This document shows positions 1 to 10,205 of a DNA stretch of 37,053 bases, in pieces. Below the pieces are notes generated by a model. That model was not told where the DNA came from, did no database searches, and saw only the letters and a list, made by a program, of their open reading frames with translations. Source of the stretch: Thermoanaerobaculales bacterium (GTDB taxonomy: Bacteria; Acidobacteriota; Thermoanaerobaculia; Thermoanaerobaculales; Sulfomarinibacteraceae). Position numbers and translations under genes: made by a program. The first letter of the stretch is position 1, and the number at the start of each line of letters is the position of its first letter. The DNA lies in NCBI GenBank assembly GCA_025456385.1, contig JALOKS010000006.1, positions 1-37,053 of the forward strand. Direction: 5' to 3'.

Positions 1-135
1 AGTTATTGCAAATAAATGAGTTAATGTTTAGAGGGCGGAGCCGGGGTGGTTGACAGAAGTGCTTGCGTTTACATTGCCTTAACGAGATTTCCGCAGTTCT
101 TTCCACAGGCTTTTCCACAGCCGCCGCGACCTGCC

Positions 136-747
136 TCAGCCGTCGGGGTAGGGCTCCTCCCAGTCGCACCGGCCGGGCCGCAGGATGCGCGCATCGGGCC
201 CGCAGAGATCGATCAGCGTGCTCGCCGGGCCGCCCGCGGTGGCGCCGCCGTCGAGCGCGATCTCCGGCGCGCCGACCAGAAAGCGCAGTGCCTCGTCGAC
301 GGTCGTGCTCGGCGGCCGGCCGTGGCGATTCGCCGAGGTCCCGGTCAGTGGGCCGACCCGGTACATCAGCGCCCGCAGCTCGCGGTGGGCGGGAATCCTC
401 ACCGCCAGGGTGCCGGCGCTCGCGGCCGCGATCGGCTCCCGCGCCTCGAGCACCACCGTGAGGGCCGCCGGCCACAACCGCGACAGCCTCACCCGCCAGC
501 GCTCGGGCACCACGACCAGGGCCTCGAGCTGCTGCCAGTCGGCGCACAGCACCGGCAGGCCGAGCTCCGGGGGCCGGTCCTTGAGGGCGCGCACCCGCGC
601 GACGGCGGCAGCGGAGCGGGGGTCCGCCGCGAGACCGTAGAAGCTCTCGCTCGGGACCAGGACCACCCCGCCGGCCGCCACCACCTCGAGGGTCGGCGCG
701 ACCGCGGCCGCGACCTCGGCGGGCGCGATGAACGCGAGCCTCCTCAT
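136..747 (-). CDS. tsaC: L-threonylcarbamoyladenylate synthase (Sua5/YciO/YrdC family)
   Basis: Translation MRRLAFIAPAEVAAAV...VPSESFYGLAADP...LPVLCAD...LTGTSANRHGRPPSTTVDE has the YrdC/Sua5 motifs; start overlaps the upstream recN stop by 4 bp. Confidence 0.9.
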   Translation of the reverse strand: MRRLAFIAPAEVAAAVAPTLEVVAAGGVVLVPSESFYGLAADPRSAAAVARVRALKDRPPELGLPVLCADWQQLEALVVVPERWRVRLSRLWPAALTVVLEAREPIAAASAGTLAVRIPAHRELRALMYRVGPLTGTSANRHGRPPSTTVDEALRFLVGAPEIALDGGATAGGPASTLIDLCGPDARILRPGRCDWEEPYPDG

Positions 748-2447
748 GTCCCTCCGAGCAGCGCCCGGGCGTGGGCGAGGGCGGTCGCGGTGAGCTCGTC
801 GCCGGCGAGCATGCGCGCCACCTCGGCCTCGCGCTGCGCCGGGGCCAGGGCGCTCACCCGGGTGACGGCGCGGCCGCGCGTGACGACCTTCTCGACCCGA
901 AGGTGGGCGGCGGCGCGCGCCGCCACCTGCGGCAGGTGGGTGACGACCAGGACCTGGTCGACCGTCGCCAGGTCGGCGAGGAGCTCGGCGAGGGCCGCCG
1001 CGGCCGCGCCTCCCAGCCCCGAGTCGACCTCGTCGAAGAGCAGGGTCATGCCCGCCGCCTCGTGACGGCCGCGCAGCACGGTGCGCAGCGCGAGGTGGAC
1101 CCGCGACAGCTCGCCGCCCGAGGCGATGCGCGCGAGCGGGCGCGGCTCCTCGCCCGGGTTGGCGGCGAGCAGGAGCGCGCACTCCTCGACTCCCTCCGCG
1201 TCGAAGGCGACCGCCTGCCCGCCCCGCCGCAGGGGGCTCGACGCGTCCGCCCGCGGCCGCCACTCGAACTCGAGCCGGGTTCCGCCCATCGCCAGCCGGC
1301 CGAGGACCTCGGCGACCGCCGCCGCGAGCTCGCCGCCGGCGCGGGCGCGGGCGGCATCGAGCGCGGCCGCTGCGCGGTCGTAGTCGGCGAGGGCGCGCGC
1401 CGCCGCGGCCGCGGCCTCGCCCACCCTCTCCTCGACCGACTCGAGCTCCCGGCGCTCGTTCAGCAGGCGGTCCTGGCGGGCCAGCACCTCGGCGAGGGTC
1501 GCGCCGTAGCGCAGCATCAGCTGCTCGAGGAGGTGGAGACGGGACTCCACCTCGTCGAGGTCGTCGGGGTCGTCGTCCGGTCGGGCGACCGCCGCCTGCA
1601 GCTCGCGCACCACCTCCTCGACCTGGACCCGCGCCTCGGCGAGGCGCTCGATGCTCGGCGCCAGAGGCAGGCCGCACTCGACGAGGGTCTCGAGCTCGCG
1701 CTCGGAGCGGGCGAGCCCGTCGACGACCGCCCTCTCGCCGTCGCTGAGCCGTCCGAGCAGGGAGGCCGAGAGCTCGGCGATCCGCGCCGCGTGCCGCAGC
1801 ACCAGCCGGCGGCGGCGGAGATCCTCGTCCTCGCCGTCGCGCGGCGCGGCGGCCCCGATCTCGCCGAGCTGGAAGCCGATGACCGCGAGGCGCTCGTGCC
1901 GCGTGGCCTCCGCCGCGCGCAGCCGGGCGAGCTCGGCGGCGGCGGTCTGCCAGGCCGCGAATCGCTCGGCGGTCGCAGCCCGCAGCGCGTCGTGGCCGCC
2001 GAAGTCGTCGACCAGCCGGCGCTGGACCGCGGGGTCGGCAAGCCCGTGCTGCTCGTGCTGGCCGTGGATCGCGATCAGGTGGGGCGCCGTCCGCTGCAGG
2101 GCGCCGGCCGTCACCACGGTGTCGTTGATCCAGCAGCGGCTGCGCCCGCCCTCGCTGAGCTCCCGCCGCAGCACCAGCTCCTCGCCGGCGGGGACGCCGA
2201 GCTCCGCGAGGAGGTCGGCGAGCCCCGGGCAGGCCCGGGCCACGAAGACCCCCTCGACCTGAAGCCTCTCGTCGCCCGAGCGCACGAGGTCGGTCTGAGC
2301 GCGCTGCCCGCCGAGCAGCTTCAGGGACTCGACCAGCAGCGACTTGCCCGCCCCGGTCTCGCCGGTGAGGGCGACGAAGCCGTCCTCGAGCTCGAGCTTC
2401 ACCGCGTCGATGATGCCGAGGCTGCGGACCGAGAGCCTCTCGAGCAT
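744..2447 (-). CDS. recN: DNA repair protein RecN
   Basis: MLERLSVRSLGIIDAVKLELEDGFVALTGETGAGKSLLVESLKLLGG (Walker A), HGQHEQHGL, IASGGELSRVHLALR, LLFDEVDSGLGG and VVTHLPQVAA are RecN signatures. Confidence 0.95.
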   Translation of the reverse strand: MLERLSVRSLGIIDAVKLELEDGFVALTGETGAGKSLLVESLKLLGGQRAQTDLVRSGDERLQVEGVFVARACPGLADLLAELGVPAGEELVLRRELSEGGRSRCWINDTVVTAGALQRTAPHLIAIHGQHEQHGLADPAVQRRLVDDFGGHDALRAATAERFAAWQTAAAELARLRAAEATRHERLAVIGFQLGEIGAAAPRDGEDEDLRRRRLVLRHAARIAELSASLLGRLSDGERAVVDGLARSERELETLVECGLPLAPSIERLAEARVQVEEVVRELQAAVARPDDDPDDLDEVESRLHLLEQLMLRYGATLAEVLARQDRLLNERRELESVEERVGEAAAAAARALADYDRAAAALDAARARAGGELAAAVAEVLGRLAMGGTRLEFEWRPRADASSPLRRGGQAVAFDAEGVEECALLLAANPGEEPRPLARIASGGELSRVHLALRTVLRGRHEAAGMTLLFDEVDSGLGGAAAAALAELLADLATVDQVLVVTHLPQVAARAAAHLRVEKVVTRGRAVTRVSALAPAQREAEVARMLAGDELTATALAHARALLGGT

Positions 2448-2535
2448 GCCGGCACATGCTAGCCCGCCCGGCCCTGCGGCGCCACCGCCCGGGTTACAAT
2501 CGGCCGACCGCCAGCGCGTCCAAGGGAGGCCCGCC

Positions 2536-3614
<1,079 letters not shown>

Positions 3615-3618
3615 ACCC

Positions 3619-3674
<56 letters not shown>

Positions 3675-3681
3675 GACGGAG

Positions 3682-4512
3682 TTACAGATCCCGGCGCGCC
3701 TTCGCCGCGGCCAGTGTGTTCGCCATCAGCATGGCGATGGTCAGCGGGCCGACGCCCCCGGGCACCGGCGTGATCCGCGAGGCCTTCGCGGTCTCGCGGT
3801 CGCCCACCCGGTGCATGCCGACGTCGACCACCACCGCGCCCTCCGCCACGTGCTCGGGCCCGATCAGCGCACACACCCCGGCGGCGGCGATCAGGACCTC
3901 GGCCTCGCGGGTGACGGCCGCGAGGTCGCGGGTGCGCGAGTGGCAGATGGTCACCGTCGCGTGCGCGTGCAGGAGCATCACGGCCATCGGCTTGCCGACG
4001 ATGTCGGAGCGGCCGACGACCACCGCCCGGCGGCCCGCGAGCGCGATGCCTTCGCGCTCGAGCAGCTCCATGATGCCGGCGGGGGTGCAGGGGCGGAGCG
4101 CGGGCCGATTCTGCTGCAGCAGCCCGACGTTCATGGGGTGGAAGCCGTCGACGTCCTTCGCCGGGTCGACGCGGCGCAGGATCGCCGCGGTGTCGAGCTG
4201 GCGCGGCAGCGGCAGCTGGACGAGGATGCCGTCGACCTCCGGGTCGGCGTTGAGGCGGTCGACGAGGGCCTCGAGCTCGTCTTGGCGGGTCGCCGCCGGC
4301 AGGCGGTGGGTCTCGGAGCGCATGCCGAGCTCGGCCGAGGTCCTCGCCTTGGAGCCGACGTAGACCTCGGAGGCGGGGTCCCCGCCCACCAGCACCGCAT
4401 CAAGCCGCGGCACGACCGCGCGCGCCGCGAGCTCGGCCACCGCGGCCGCGACCTCGGCGCGGATGGCCGCCGCGACCCGGGACCCGTCGAGGATGCGCTG
4501 GTCATCGCTCAT
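3682..4512 (-). CDS. folD: Bifunctional methylenetetrahydrofolate dehydrogenase / methenyltetrahydrofolate cyclohydrolase
   Basis: MSDDQRILDGSRVAAAIRAEV...VDGILVQLPLPRQLD...DVDGFHPMNVG...PCTPAGIMELLE...VVVGRSDIVGKPMAVMLL...PVPGGVGPLTIAMLMANT. Confidence 0.95.
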   Translation of the reverse strand: MSDDQRILDGSRVAAAIRAEVAAAVAELAARAVVPRLDAVLVGGDPASEVYVGSKARTSAELGMRSETHRLPAATRQDELEALVDRLNADPEVDGILVQLPLPRQLDTAAILRRVDPAKDVDGFHPMNVGLLQQNRPALRPCTPAGIMELLEREGIALAGRRAVVVGRSDIVGKPMAVMLLHAHATVTICHSRTRDLAAVTREAEVLIAAAGVCALIGPEHVAEGAVVVDVGMHRVGDRETAKASRITPVPGGVGPLTIAMLMANTLAAAKARRDL

Positions 4513-5216
4513 GGTGTCTCCCGCGGCGGGCGCCGGCCCTCGTAGAGGGCGGCGACGCCGCCGGTCAACGGCCGCGCGCCGACCTCGACCAGGCCGGCCG
4601 CCTCGAGGCTGCGGCAGAGCGCCGCCCCCTCGGGAAAGGTGCTGACCGAGGCCGGCAGGTAGCTGTAGGCCTCGAGGTCGCCCGACAGCAGCCGGCCCAG
4701 CCGCGGCGGCACGGTGCGGACCCACCAGCCGAGCGCCGGCGCGAGCGGCCCGCGCGGCCGCGCGAACTCGAGCACCAGCAGCGCGCCGCCCGGCCGCAGC
4801 ACCCGCACGAGCTCGCGCAGGCCTGCGTCGAGGGCCTCGAAGTTGCGCACGCCGAAGGCCACCGTCACCGCGTCCACCGTCGCATCGGCGAAGGGCAGGC
4901 GCAGGGCGTCGGCCGCGCACAGGGGCAGCGCCCGGCCGCGGCGACCGGCCTTGCGGCGGGCGAGCGCGAGCATCGGCAGGCAGAAGTCCGCTCCCACCAC
5001 CGGGGCCGCGAGGGCGAGCGCGAGATCGCCGGTGCCGGTGCAGACATCGAGGACCAGGGCCGGCTCGTGGGCCGCCACCCGCCGCGCGACCACACGGCGC
5101 CAGGCCACGTCCCGGCCCAAGGACAGCAGCCGGTTGAGGAGGTCGTAGCGGCCCGCGATGCGAGCGAACATGGTCCGGATCTCGGACGACTGCTTGCTCA
5201 GGAGCTCGCGCCGCAT
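4509..5216 (-). CDS. ubiE: Demethylmenaquinone/ubiquinone C-methyltransferase (UbiE/MenG family)
   Basis: MRRELLSKQSSEIRTMFARIAGRYDLLNRLLSLGRDVAWRR...VLDVCTGTGDLAL...DAVTVAFGVRNFEALDAGLRELVRVLRPGG. Confidence 0.92.
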   Translation of the reverse strand: MRRELLSKQSSEIRTMFARIAGRYDLLNRLLSLGRDVAWRRVVARRVAAHEPALVLDVCTGTGDLALALAAPVVGADFCLPMLALARRKAGRRGRALPLCAADALRLPFADATVDAVTVAFGVRNFEALDAGLRELVRVLRPGGALLVLEFARPRGPLAPALGWWVRTVPPRLGRLLSGDLEAYSYLPASVSTFPEGAALCRSLEAAGLVEVGARPLTGGVAALYEGRRPPRETP

Positions 5217-5257
5217 GGCGCGCAGGGTACCACGCCCGACCCGTCCGACTCTGACAG

Positions 5258-5302
5258 GTTAAACGTCTGAACGTTCAACGTTTCAACGTTCAACGTTCAA
5301 AC
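5258..5302 (-). repeat. Imperfect 7-8 bp tandem repeat, unit GTTCAAC (TGAACGT on the rdgB strand)
   Basis: gttaaac gtctgaac gttcaac gtttcaac gttcaac gttcaaac; overlaps the rdgB stop codon. Confidence 0.9.
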
Positions 5303-5851
5303 GCTTTCGAGGGCGGCGCGCAACGCGTCGAAGGCCCGCCGGCGGTGGGAGATGGCGTTCTTGTCGTCATCGCTCATCTCCCCGAAGCTGCGGCCGCCCG
5401 CGCCCTCGGGCACGAAGACGCTGTCCCAGCCGAAGCCCTGCCGGCCGCGCGGGGCGGCGGCGATGCGGCCCTCGACCACGCCCTCGCCGAAGACCTCCGT
5501 CTCGCCGTCGCTCGCGCACAGCAGGCAGCGCGCGGTGGCCCGCGGATCGCCGAAGGCCTGCGCGATGCGGGCGATGCCGGCGGCGCCGACGCTCGCGAGC
5601 AGCCAGCGCACCAGCGGGCCGGGAAAGCCGCCGAGGCCCGCGAGCTCGAGCGCGGTGTCCTCGACCAGGACCGGGCGCCCGAGCCGGCGGCAGGCCGCCG
5701 CCGCCTTGTCCCGCACCACCTCGCGGAGGTCGAGGGACTGGATCTCGGGCAGGTCGAGAGCGCAGCGCTCGAGCTCGCGGCCGAGCAGCGCCGCCGCCTC
5801 GCGGAGCTTGCCCTCGTTCGAGGTCACGAACACCAGCTCGTCGAGGCGCAT
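5297..5851 (-). CDS. rdgB: Non-canonical purine NTP pyrophosphatase (RdgB/HAM1)
   Basis: LVFVTSNEGKLREAAALLG...LVEDTALELAGLGGFPGPL...GFGWDSVFVPEG...SFGEMSDDDKNAISHRRRAFDAL. Confidence 0.94.
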   Translation of the reverse strand: MRLDELVFVTSNEGKLREAAALLGRELERCALDLPEIQSLDLREVVRDKAAAACRRLGRPVLVEDTALELAGLGGFPGPLVRWLLASVGAAGIARIAQAFGDPRATARCLLCASDGETEVFGEGVVEGRIAAAPRGRQGFGWDSVFVPEGAGGRSFGEMSDDDKNAISHRRRAFDALRAALESV

Positions 5852-7431
5852 CAGGAGCCGGACCCGACGGCAGCCCGCGACGGCAGGCGCACGGCGAAGA
5901 TCTCGATCGTCCGGCTGAGACCCTTGAGCTGGACCGAGCCGAGCGGCTCGGTCGGGAAGAGCCCGGCGACCGCCGCGTGGGTGCTCTCGCCGAGGACGAT
6001 GGTCCCGGGCTTCGCCACGTGCTCCTCGAGCCGCGCGGTGACGTTGACGGTGTTGCCGAGCACCGTGTAGTCGACGCGCTTCGCGGAGCCGATGTCGCCG
6101 ACCACGACGGGGCCCGAGTTGACCGCCACCCGGACCTCGATCCGGTCGAGGCCCTCGGCCGCCCGTTCGGCGTTCCAGCGATCGAGGGCCTCGAGCAGCT
6201 CGACGGCCGAGCGCACCGCGCGCTCCGCGTGGTCCTCCTGCGGCAGCGGCGCGCCGAAGAAGGCCATGACCGCGTCGCCGATGAACTTGTCGAGGGTGCC
6301 TCCGTACTTGAAGATCACGTCGGCGGCGAGCGAGAAGAACTGGTTCAGGAAGAGGGCGACGTCCTGCGGCGGCAGGCTCTCGCAGCGCGCGGTGAAGCCG
6401 ACGATGTCGGCGAAGAGGATCGATGTCTCGCGCAGGGTCACCGACGCGCGGTCGGCCCCGGAGTCCGAGAGCACGGCCTCGATCACCGCCGGCGAGTGGT
6501 AGCGCTCGAGGCGGTCGCGCGCCTGGCGCTCGCGGCGGATGCGGTCGTTGAGGCGGGCGCGCTCGATCGCCACCGCGGCGTAGTTGGCGAGCGCCGTCAG
6601 CAGGTCGAGGTCGGAGGTCGAGAACGAGCCGACGTGCAGCGGCGAGTCGACGTAGATGGCGCCGATGACCCGCTCGCGGTGCCACAGCGGCGCGCACATC
6701 GCGGAGCGGATCTGGTGGATGCGGACGCTGCGCCCGGCCTCGAAGCGCTGGTCGGCCTGGGCGTCATGGGTCAGGATCGCGACCTGCTGGTGCGTGACCA
6801 TGTCGAGGATGGTGCGCGAGATCGGCACCTCGACCTCGCCTCCGGTCGGCGACTCGCGCACCCGGTTGAGCTCGAGCTTCGGCTCGCCGTCCTCGTCGAA
6901 GAGAACGATGAAGCCGCGGTCGACCAGGAGGTGGTCGAAGACCAGGTCCATGACCTTCTCGAGAACCGGCTCGAGCTCCTCGACCTGGATCAGCACCTTG
7001 GCGACCTGGGCGAGGATCTCGAACACCCGCTCGCGGGGGCCGACCTCCTTCGAGATCTCCTGCGGCTTGCCCTCGAGGCCGTAGTCCTGGTTGAACTCGG
7101 ACAGCGGCCGCAGGTAGGTGGCCGAGGTCAGGCCGGAGACTTCGGCGGTCGAGGCGTGCTCGACGCTGAGCTCGAAGCTGCCGATGCCGACCACGTCGCC
7201 GGCGGCGAAGGTCCCGGAGCGCACGAAGCTCTCGTTGATCCGGATGCCGTTGGTGGACTCGAGGTCGACGATCGTGTACACCCCGCCCTGCTGCTCCACG
7301 CGCGCGTGGTGGCGGGAGACCGAGAAGTCCCGCAGAACGACGTCGTTGTCGCTCGAACGCCCGAGCGACAGCCCGTCCCGCACCGGGACGCGGTGGGCGT
7401 GGCCGCCGTCCTCGTACACGAACTCCAACAT
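5851..7431 (-). CDS. FHA domain - GAF domain - class III adenylate/guanylate cyclase
   Basis: FHA (LSLGRSSDNDVVLRDFSVSRHHARV...DLESTNGIRIN), GAF-like middle (FIVLFDEDG...SAMCAPLWHRERVIGAIYVDSPL), cyclase catalytic domain (TSILFADIVGFTARCE, DKFIGDAVMAFFGAP, DYTVLGNTVNVTARLE). Confidence 0.92.
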   Translation of the reverse strand: MLEFVYEDGGHAHRVPVRDGLSLGRSSDNDVVLRDFSVSRHHARVEQQGGVYTIVDLESTNGIRINESFVRSGTFAAGDVVGIGSFELSVEHASTAEVSGLTSATYLRPLSEFNQDYGLEGKPQEISKEVGPRERVFEILAQVAKVLIQVEELEPVLEKVMDLVFDHLLVDRGFIVLFDEDGEPKLELNRVRESPTGGEVEVPISRTILDMVTHQQVAILTHDAQADQRFEAGRSVRIHQIRSAMCAPLWHRERVIGAIYVDSPLHVGSFSTSDLDLLTALANYAAVAIERARLNDRIRRERQARDRLERYHSPAVIEAVLSDSGADRASVTLRETSILFADIVGFTARCESLPPQDVALFLNQFFSLAADVIFKYGGTLDKFIGDAVMAFFGAPLPQEDHAERAVRSAVELLEALDRWNAERAAEGLDRIEVRVAVNSGPVVVGDIGSAKRVDYTVLGNTVNVTARLEEHVAKPGTIVLGESTHAAVAGLFPTEPLGSVQLKGLSRTIEIFAVRLPSRAAVGSGS

Positions 7432-7463
7432 GTGCCCTCATTGTAGCGCTGCCGCGGCGGCGG

Positions 7464-8510
7464 TCAGCGCGCTGCCGGTCTCGGAGCTCCGGCGGCCGTC
7501 AGCGGTCTGAACCACCGCAGGAGCTCGCGCCGCTGGGCCGCGTTGCGCTCGCTGCCGGCGTCGAGGGCCGACAGCTCGAGGAACGGACCGCCGCAGGCGT
7601 AGAGCCGGCGCGCGGCGGGCAGCCCCCACTGCGGGTCGCCCTTGTCGAGGACGTTGACCCAGAGGACGCAGGCCTCGGGGCCCATCGGTTCGACTCCCGC
7701 CGCACCCATCGCCGCCAGGCGCTCGCGCTGCACGGCGACGCCGTCGACGGCGCAGCCTCCCCGCGCCCACCGTTGCAGGGCCGCGTCGAGGCCGGCGAAT
7801 GCCTGCTCGTAGACCTGCGGGCCCCAGCCGTGGTGGCCGCCCTCCGGAATGACGATGAAGCGGCTGAGGCTGAGCGACTCGATCAGCTTGAGGAGCCCGA
7901 TCCGGAGCCCGCGGTCCGCAGCCAGCCGGTAGCCGCCCGCCAGCAGGTCGAGGTCGCCGACGTCGACCACCTTCTCGACCGCCAACAGGCAGTCGGCCGG
8001 CGTCCGCTGCAGGGTCACCGCGTCCCAGCCCGGCAGGCTCGCGCCTCCGTGCGCCAGCGCCGACTGCAGCCACAGCTCGACGAGCGACCGCCGGCGCAGG
8101 GTGCTCGCCACCCAGGCCATCTCCTCGTCGAGCGCCTCCGCCGCACTGGCGTCGACGCCGCCCCTGACGTCCGGCAGGCGGTCCGCGATGAGGTCGCGGT
8201 AGCCGTAGGCGGCGGCCTGACGGAGCCGCTGCGAGGGCGAGCCGACAGCCTCCCGGTAGAGCGGCAGCAACACCGGGTCGTGGAAGGCTGCGCCGCCGAG
8301 CAGGACGCCGAGCCGCTCGTCCTCGGCGAGCGCGCCGGACCGCCACAGCTGCAGGAGCGCGGTCGGGCCGGGCCAGCCGCTCAGCACCTGGCGCTGCAGC
8401 GAGGCGCGGGCGTAGCGGTCGAAGTAGTCGCCCGGAAACCACTGCAGCTCGTCGGCGGCGAGCGGTGATGCCGCCGTCGCCGATGCCAGCACGAGCGCCA
8501 ACACGCCCAT
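7464..8510 (-). CDS. Hypothetical protein with putative signal peptide
   Basis: 348 aa ORF, N-terminus MGVLALVLASATAASPLAADE; no recognised domain. Confidence 0.7.
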   Translation of the reverse strand: MGVLALVLASATAASPLAADELQWFPGDYFDRYARASLQRQVLSGWPGPTALLQLWRSGALAEDERLGVLLGGAAFHDPVLLPLYREAVGSPSQRLRQAAAYGYRDLIADRLPDVRGGVDASAAEALDEEMAWVASTLRRRSLVELWLQSALAHGGASLPGWDAVTLQRTPADCLLAVEKVVDVGDLDLLAGGYRLAADRGLRIGLLKLIESLSLSRFIVIPEGGHHGWGPQVYEQAFAGLDAALQRWARGGCAVDGVAVQRERLAAMGAAGVEPMGPEACVLWVNVLDKGDPQWGLPAARRLYACGGPFLELSALDAGSERNAAQRRELLRWFRPLTAAGAPRPAAR

Positions 8511-8545
8511 CGCCGCCCCCTCCGTTCCGTGCGAGGATACCCGGG

Positions 8546-9295
8546 ATGAGCGCCCGCATGAAGCTGGTGGTCGCCTACCTCGGGGCGCCCTTCGCGGGTT
8601 GGCAGCGCCAGCGGAACCAGCCGACGGTCCAGGGCGAGCTCGAGCGCGCCCTCGCGCAGGTCACCGGCGGCCGCGCCGGCGCCGTGGTCGGGGCCGGCCG
8701 GACCGACGCCGGCGTCCACGCCGCCGGCCAGGTCGCGCACTGCGACCTGCCGGAGCGGCTGCCCCCCGCGGCCCTGGTGCGGGCCCTCAACGCGGCGCTG
8801 CCGCCGGCGATCCGGGTCCGCGCCGCGGCCCGGGTCGATCCCGGCTTCCACGCGCGGTCGAGCGCGCGGGGCAAGCTCTACACCTTCCGCGCCGGCTGGC
8901 GGGAGCCACTTCTGCCCTGGCTCGGGCTGCGGGTCGCGACGGTGGCGCCGGTCGACCTCGACGCGCTCGGGGCCGCGTTGCGGATCCTGCCGGGCACCCG
9001 CGACTGGGCGTCGTTCACGGTCCCCGAGCCGGGGCCGGACTCGACCGTGCGGACCCTCTTCCGAGTCGATCTCCGCCGTCGGCGAGCGGGCTTCGAGGCC
9101 GACTTCGTCGGCGACGGCTTCCTGCGCTACCAGGTGCGCCGCATGATGGGCGCCGCGCTCGAGGTCGCCGGCGGTCTCCGCAGCCCCGAGGACCTGCGCG
9201 CGCTGGTCGCGGACCCGCGGCCCGGCGCCGCCATCCGCACCGCGGCCGCGGGGGGCCTCTGCCTCGAGCGGGTTTACTATCGGAGCGGACCCTGA
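8546..9295 (+). CDS. truA: tRNA pseudouridine synthase A
   Basis: MKLVVAYLGAPFAGWQRQRNQPTVQGELERAL...GAGRTDAGVHAAGQVAHCD...FRVDLRRRRAGFEADFVGDGFLRYQVRRMMGAALEV. Confidence 0.95.
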   Translation: MSARMKLVVAYLGAPFAGWQRQRNQPTVQGELERALAQVTGGRAGAVVGAGRTDAGVHAAGQVAHCDLPERLPPAALVRALNAALPPAIRVRAAARVDPGFHARSSARGKLYTFRAGWREPLLPWLGLRVATVAPVDLDALGAALRILPGTRDWASFTVPEPGPDSTVRTLFRVDLRRRRAGFEADFVGDGFLRYQVRRMMGAALEVAGGLRSPEDLRALVADPRPGAAIRTAAAGGLCLERVYYRSGP

Positions 9296-9386
9296 GCCGC
9301 AGCCCCTGAGGCTCGCCCTTCGCGCGCGACGACGACGACCGGGGCCTGCGGTCGCTGTGGTAGACTCCACGATCCTGGTGCTTTGA

Positions 9387-10202
9387 GTGATGCAACCCCT
9401 CGATGAGATCGCACAGCCCGGGTCGCGCGAGCGCGAGATCCTGGAGCGCCTCGACCCGCACCGGCTGCCACGCCACGTCGCCATCATCATGGACGGCAAC
9501 GGCCGCTGGGCGCAGGCGCGCGGCCTGCCCCGGGTCGAGGGGCACCGGGCCGGCGTGCGGGCGGTTCGCGAGGTGGTCGAGACCGCGGCCCGGCTCGGCC
9601 TCGAGGCGATCACGCTCTACGCCTTCTCGACCGAGAACTGGAAGCGCCCGCGGCACGAGGTCCTCACCCTGATGGCCCTGCTCGAGGAGTACATCGGCCG
9701 CGAGCTCGAGACGATGCGCTCGAACAACCTCCGCTTCCGTCCCATCGGCCGCCTCGACGAGCTCGACCGCTCGGTCCAGAAGGCGCTCGCGCGCGCCGTT
9801 GCCCAGACCGCAGCCTGCACCGGCACCGTCATCCAGATCGCCCTCAACTACTCCGGCCGGCAGGAGCTCACCGAGCTCGTGCGCGCCGCGGTCGCGGAGG
9901 CGCGTCTCGGCGCCGTGGCGGCCGAGGCCGTCGACGAGGCCTGGGTCGAGGCCCGGCTCGCCACCAGCGGGCTTGCGGACCCCGACCTCCTGATCCGCAC
10001 CTCGGGCGAGCAGCGGATCTCGAACTTCCTGCTCTGGCAGCTGGCCTACACGGAGATCGCCTTCAGCCCCGTCCTCTGGCCGGACTTCCGCCAGGCCGAC
10101 CTGCTCGAGGCCCTGGTCGACTACCAGCAGCGCGAGCGGCGTTTCGGCGGCCTCGCTCCGCAGGCCGGGGTGTTGTCAGCGCCCGGCACCGCGCGGGCCT
10201 AG
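9387..10202 (+). CDS. uppS: Undecaprenyl diphosphate synthase
   Basis: LPRHVAIIMDGNGRWAQARGLPRVEGHRAGV...ITLYAFSTENWKRP...LNYSGRQEL...DPDLLIRTSGEQRISNFLLWQLAYTE. Confidence 0.95.
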   Translation: MMQPLDEIAQPGSREREILERLDPHRLPRHVAIIMDGNGRWAQARGLPRVEGHRAGVRAVREVVETAARLGLEAITLYAFSTENWKRPRHEVLTLMALLEEYIGRELETMRSNNLRFRPIGRLDELDRSVQKALARAVAQTAACTGTVIQIALNYSGRQELTELVRAAVAEARLGAVAAEAVDEAWVEARLATSGLADPDLLIRTSGEQRISNFLLWQLAYTEIAFSPVLWPDFRQADLLEALVDYQQRERRFGGLAPQAGVLSAPGTARA

Positions 10203-10205
10203 GCG

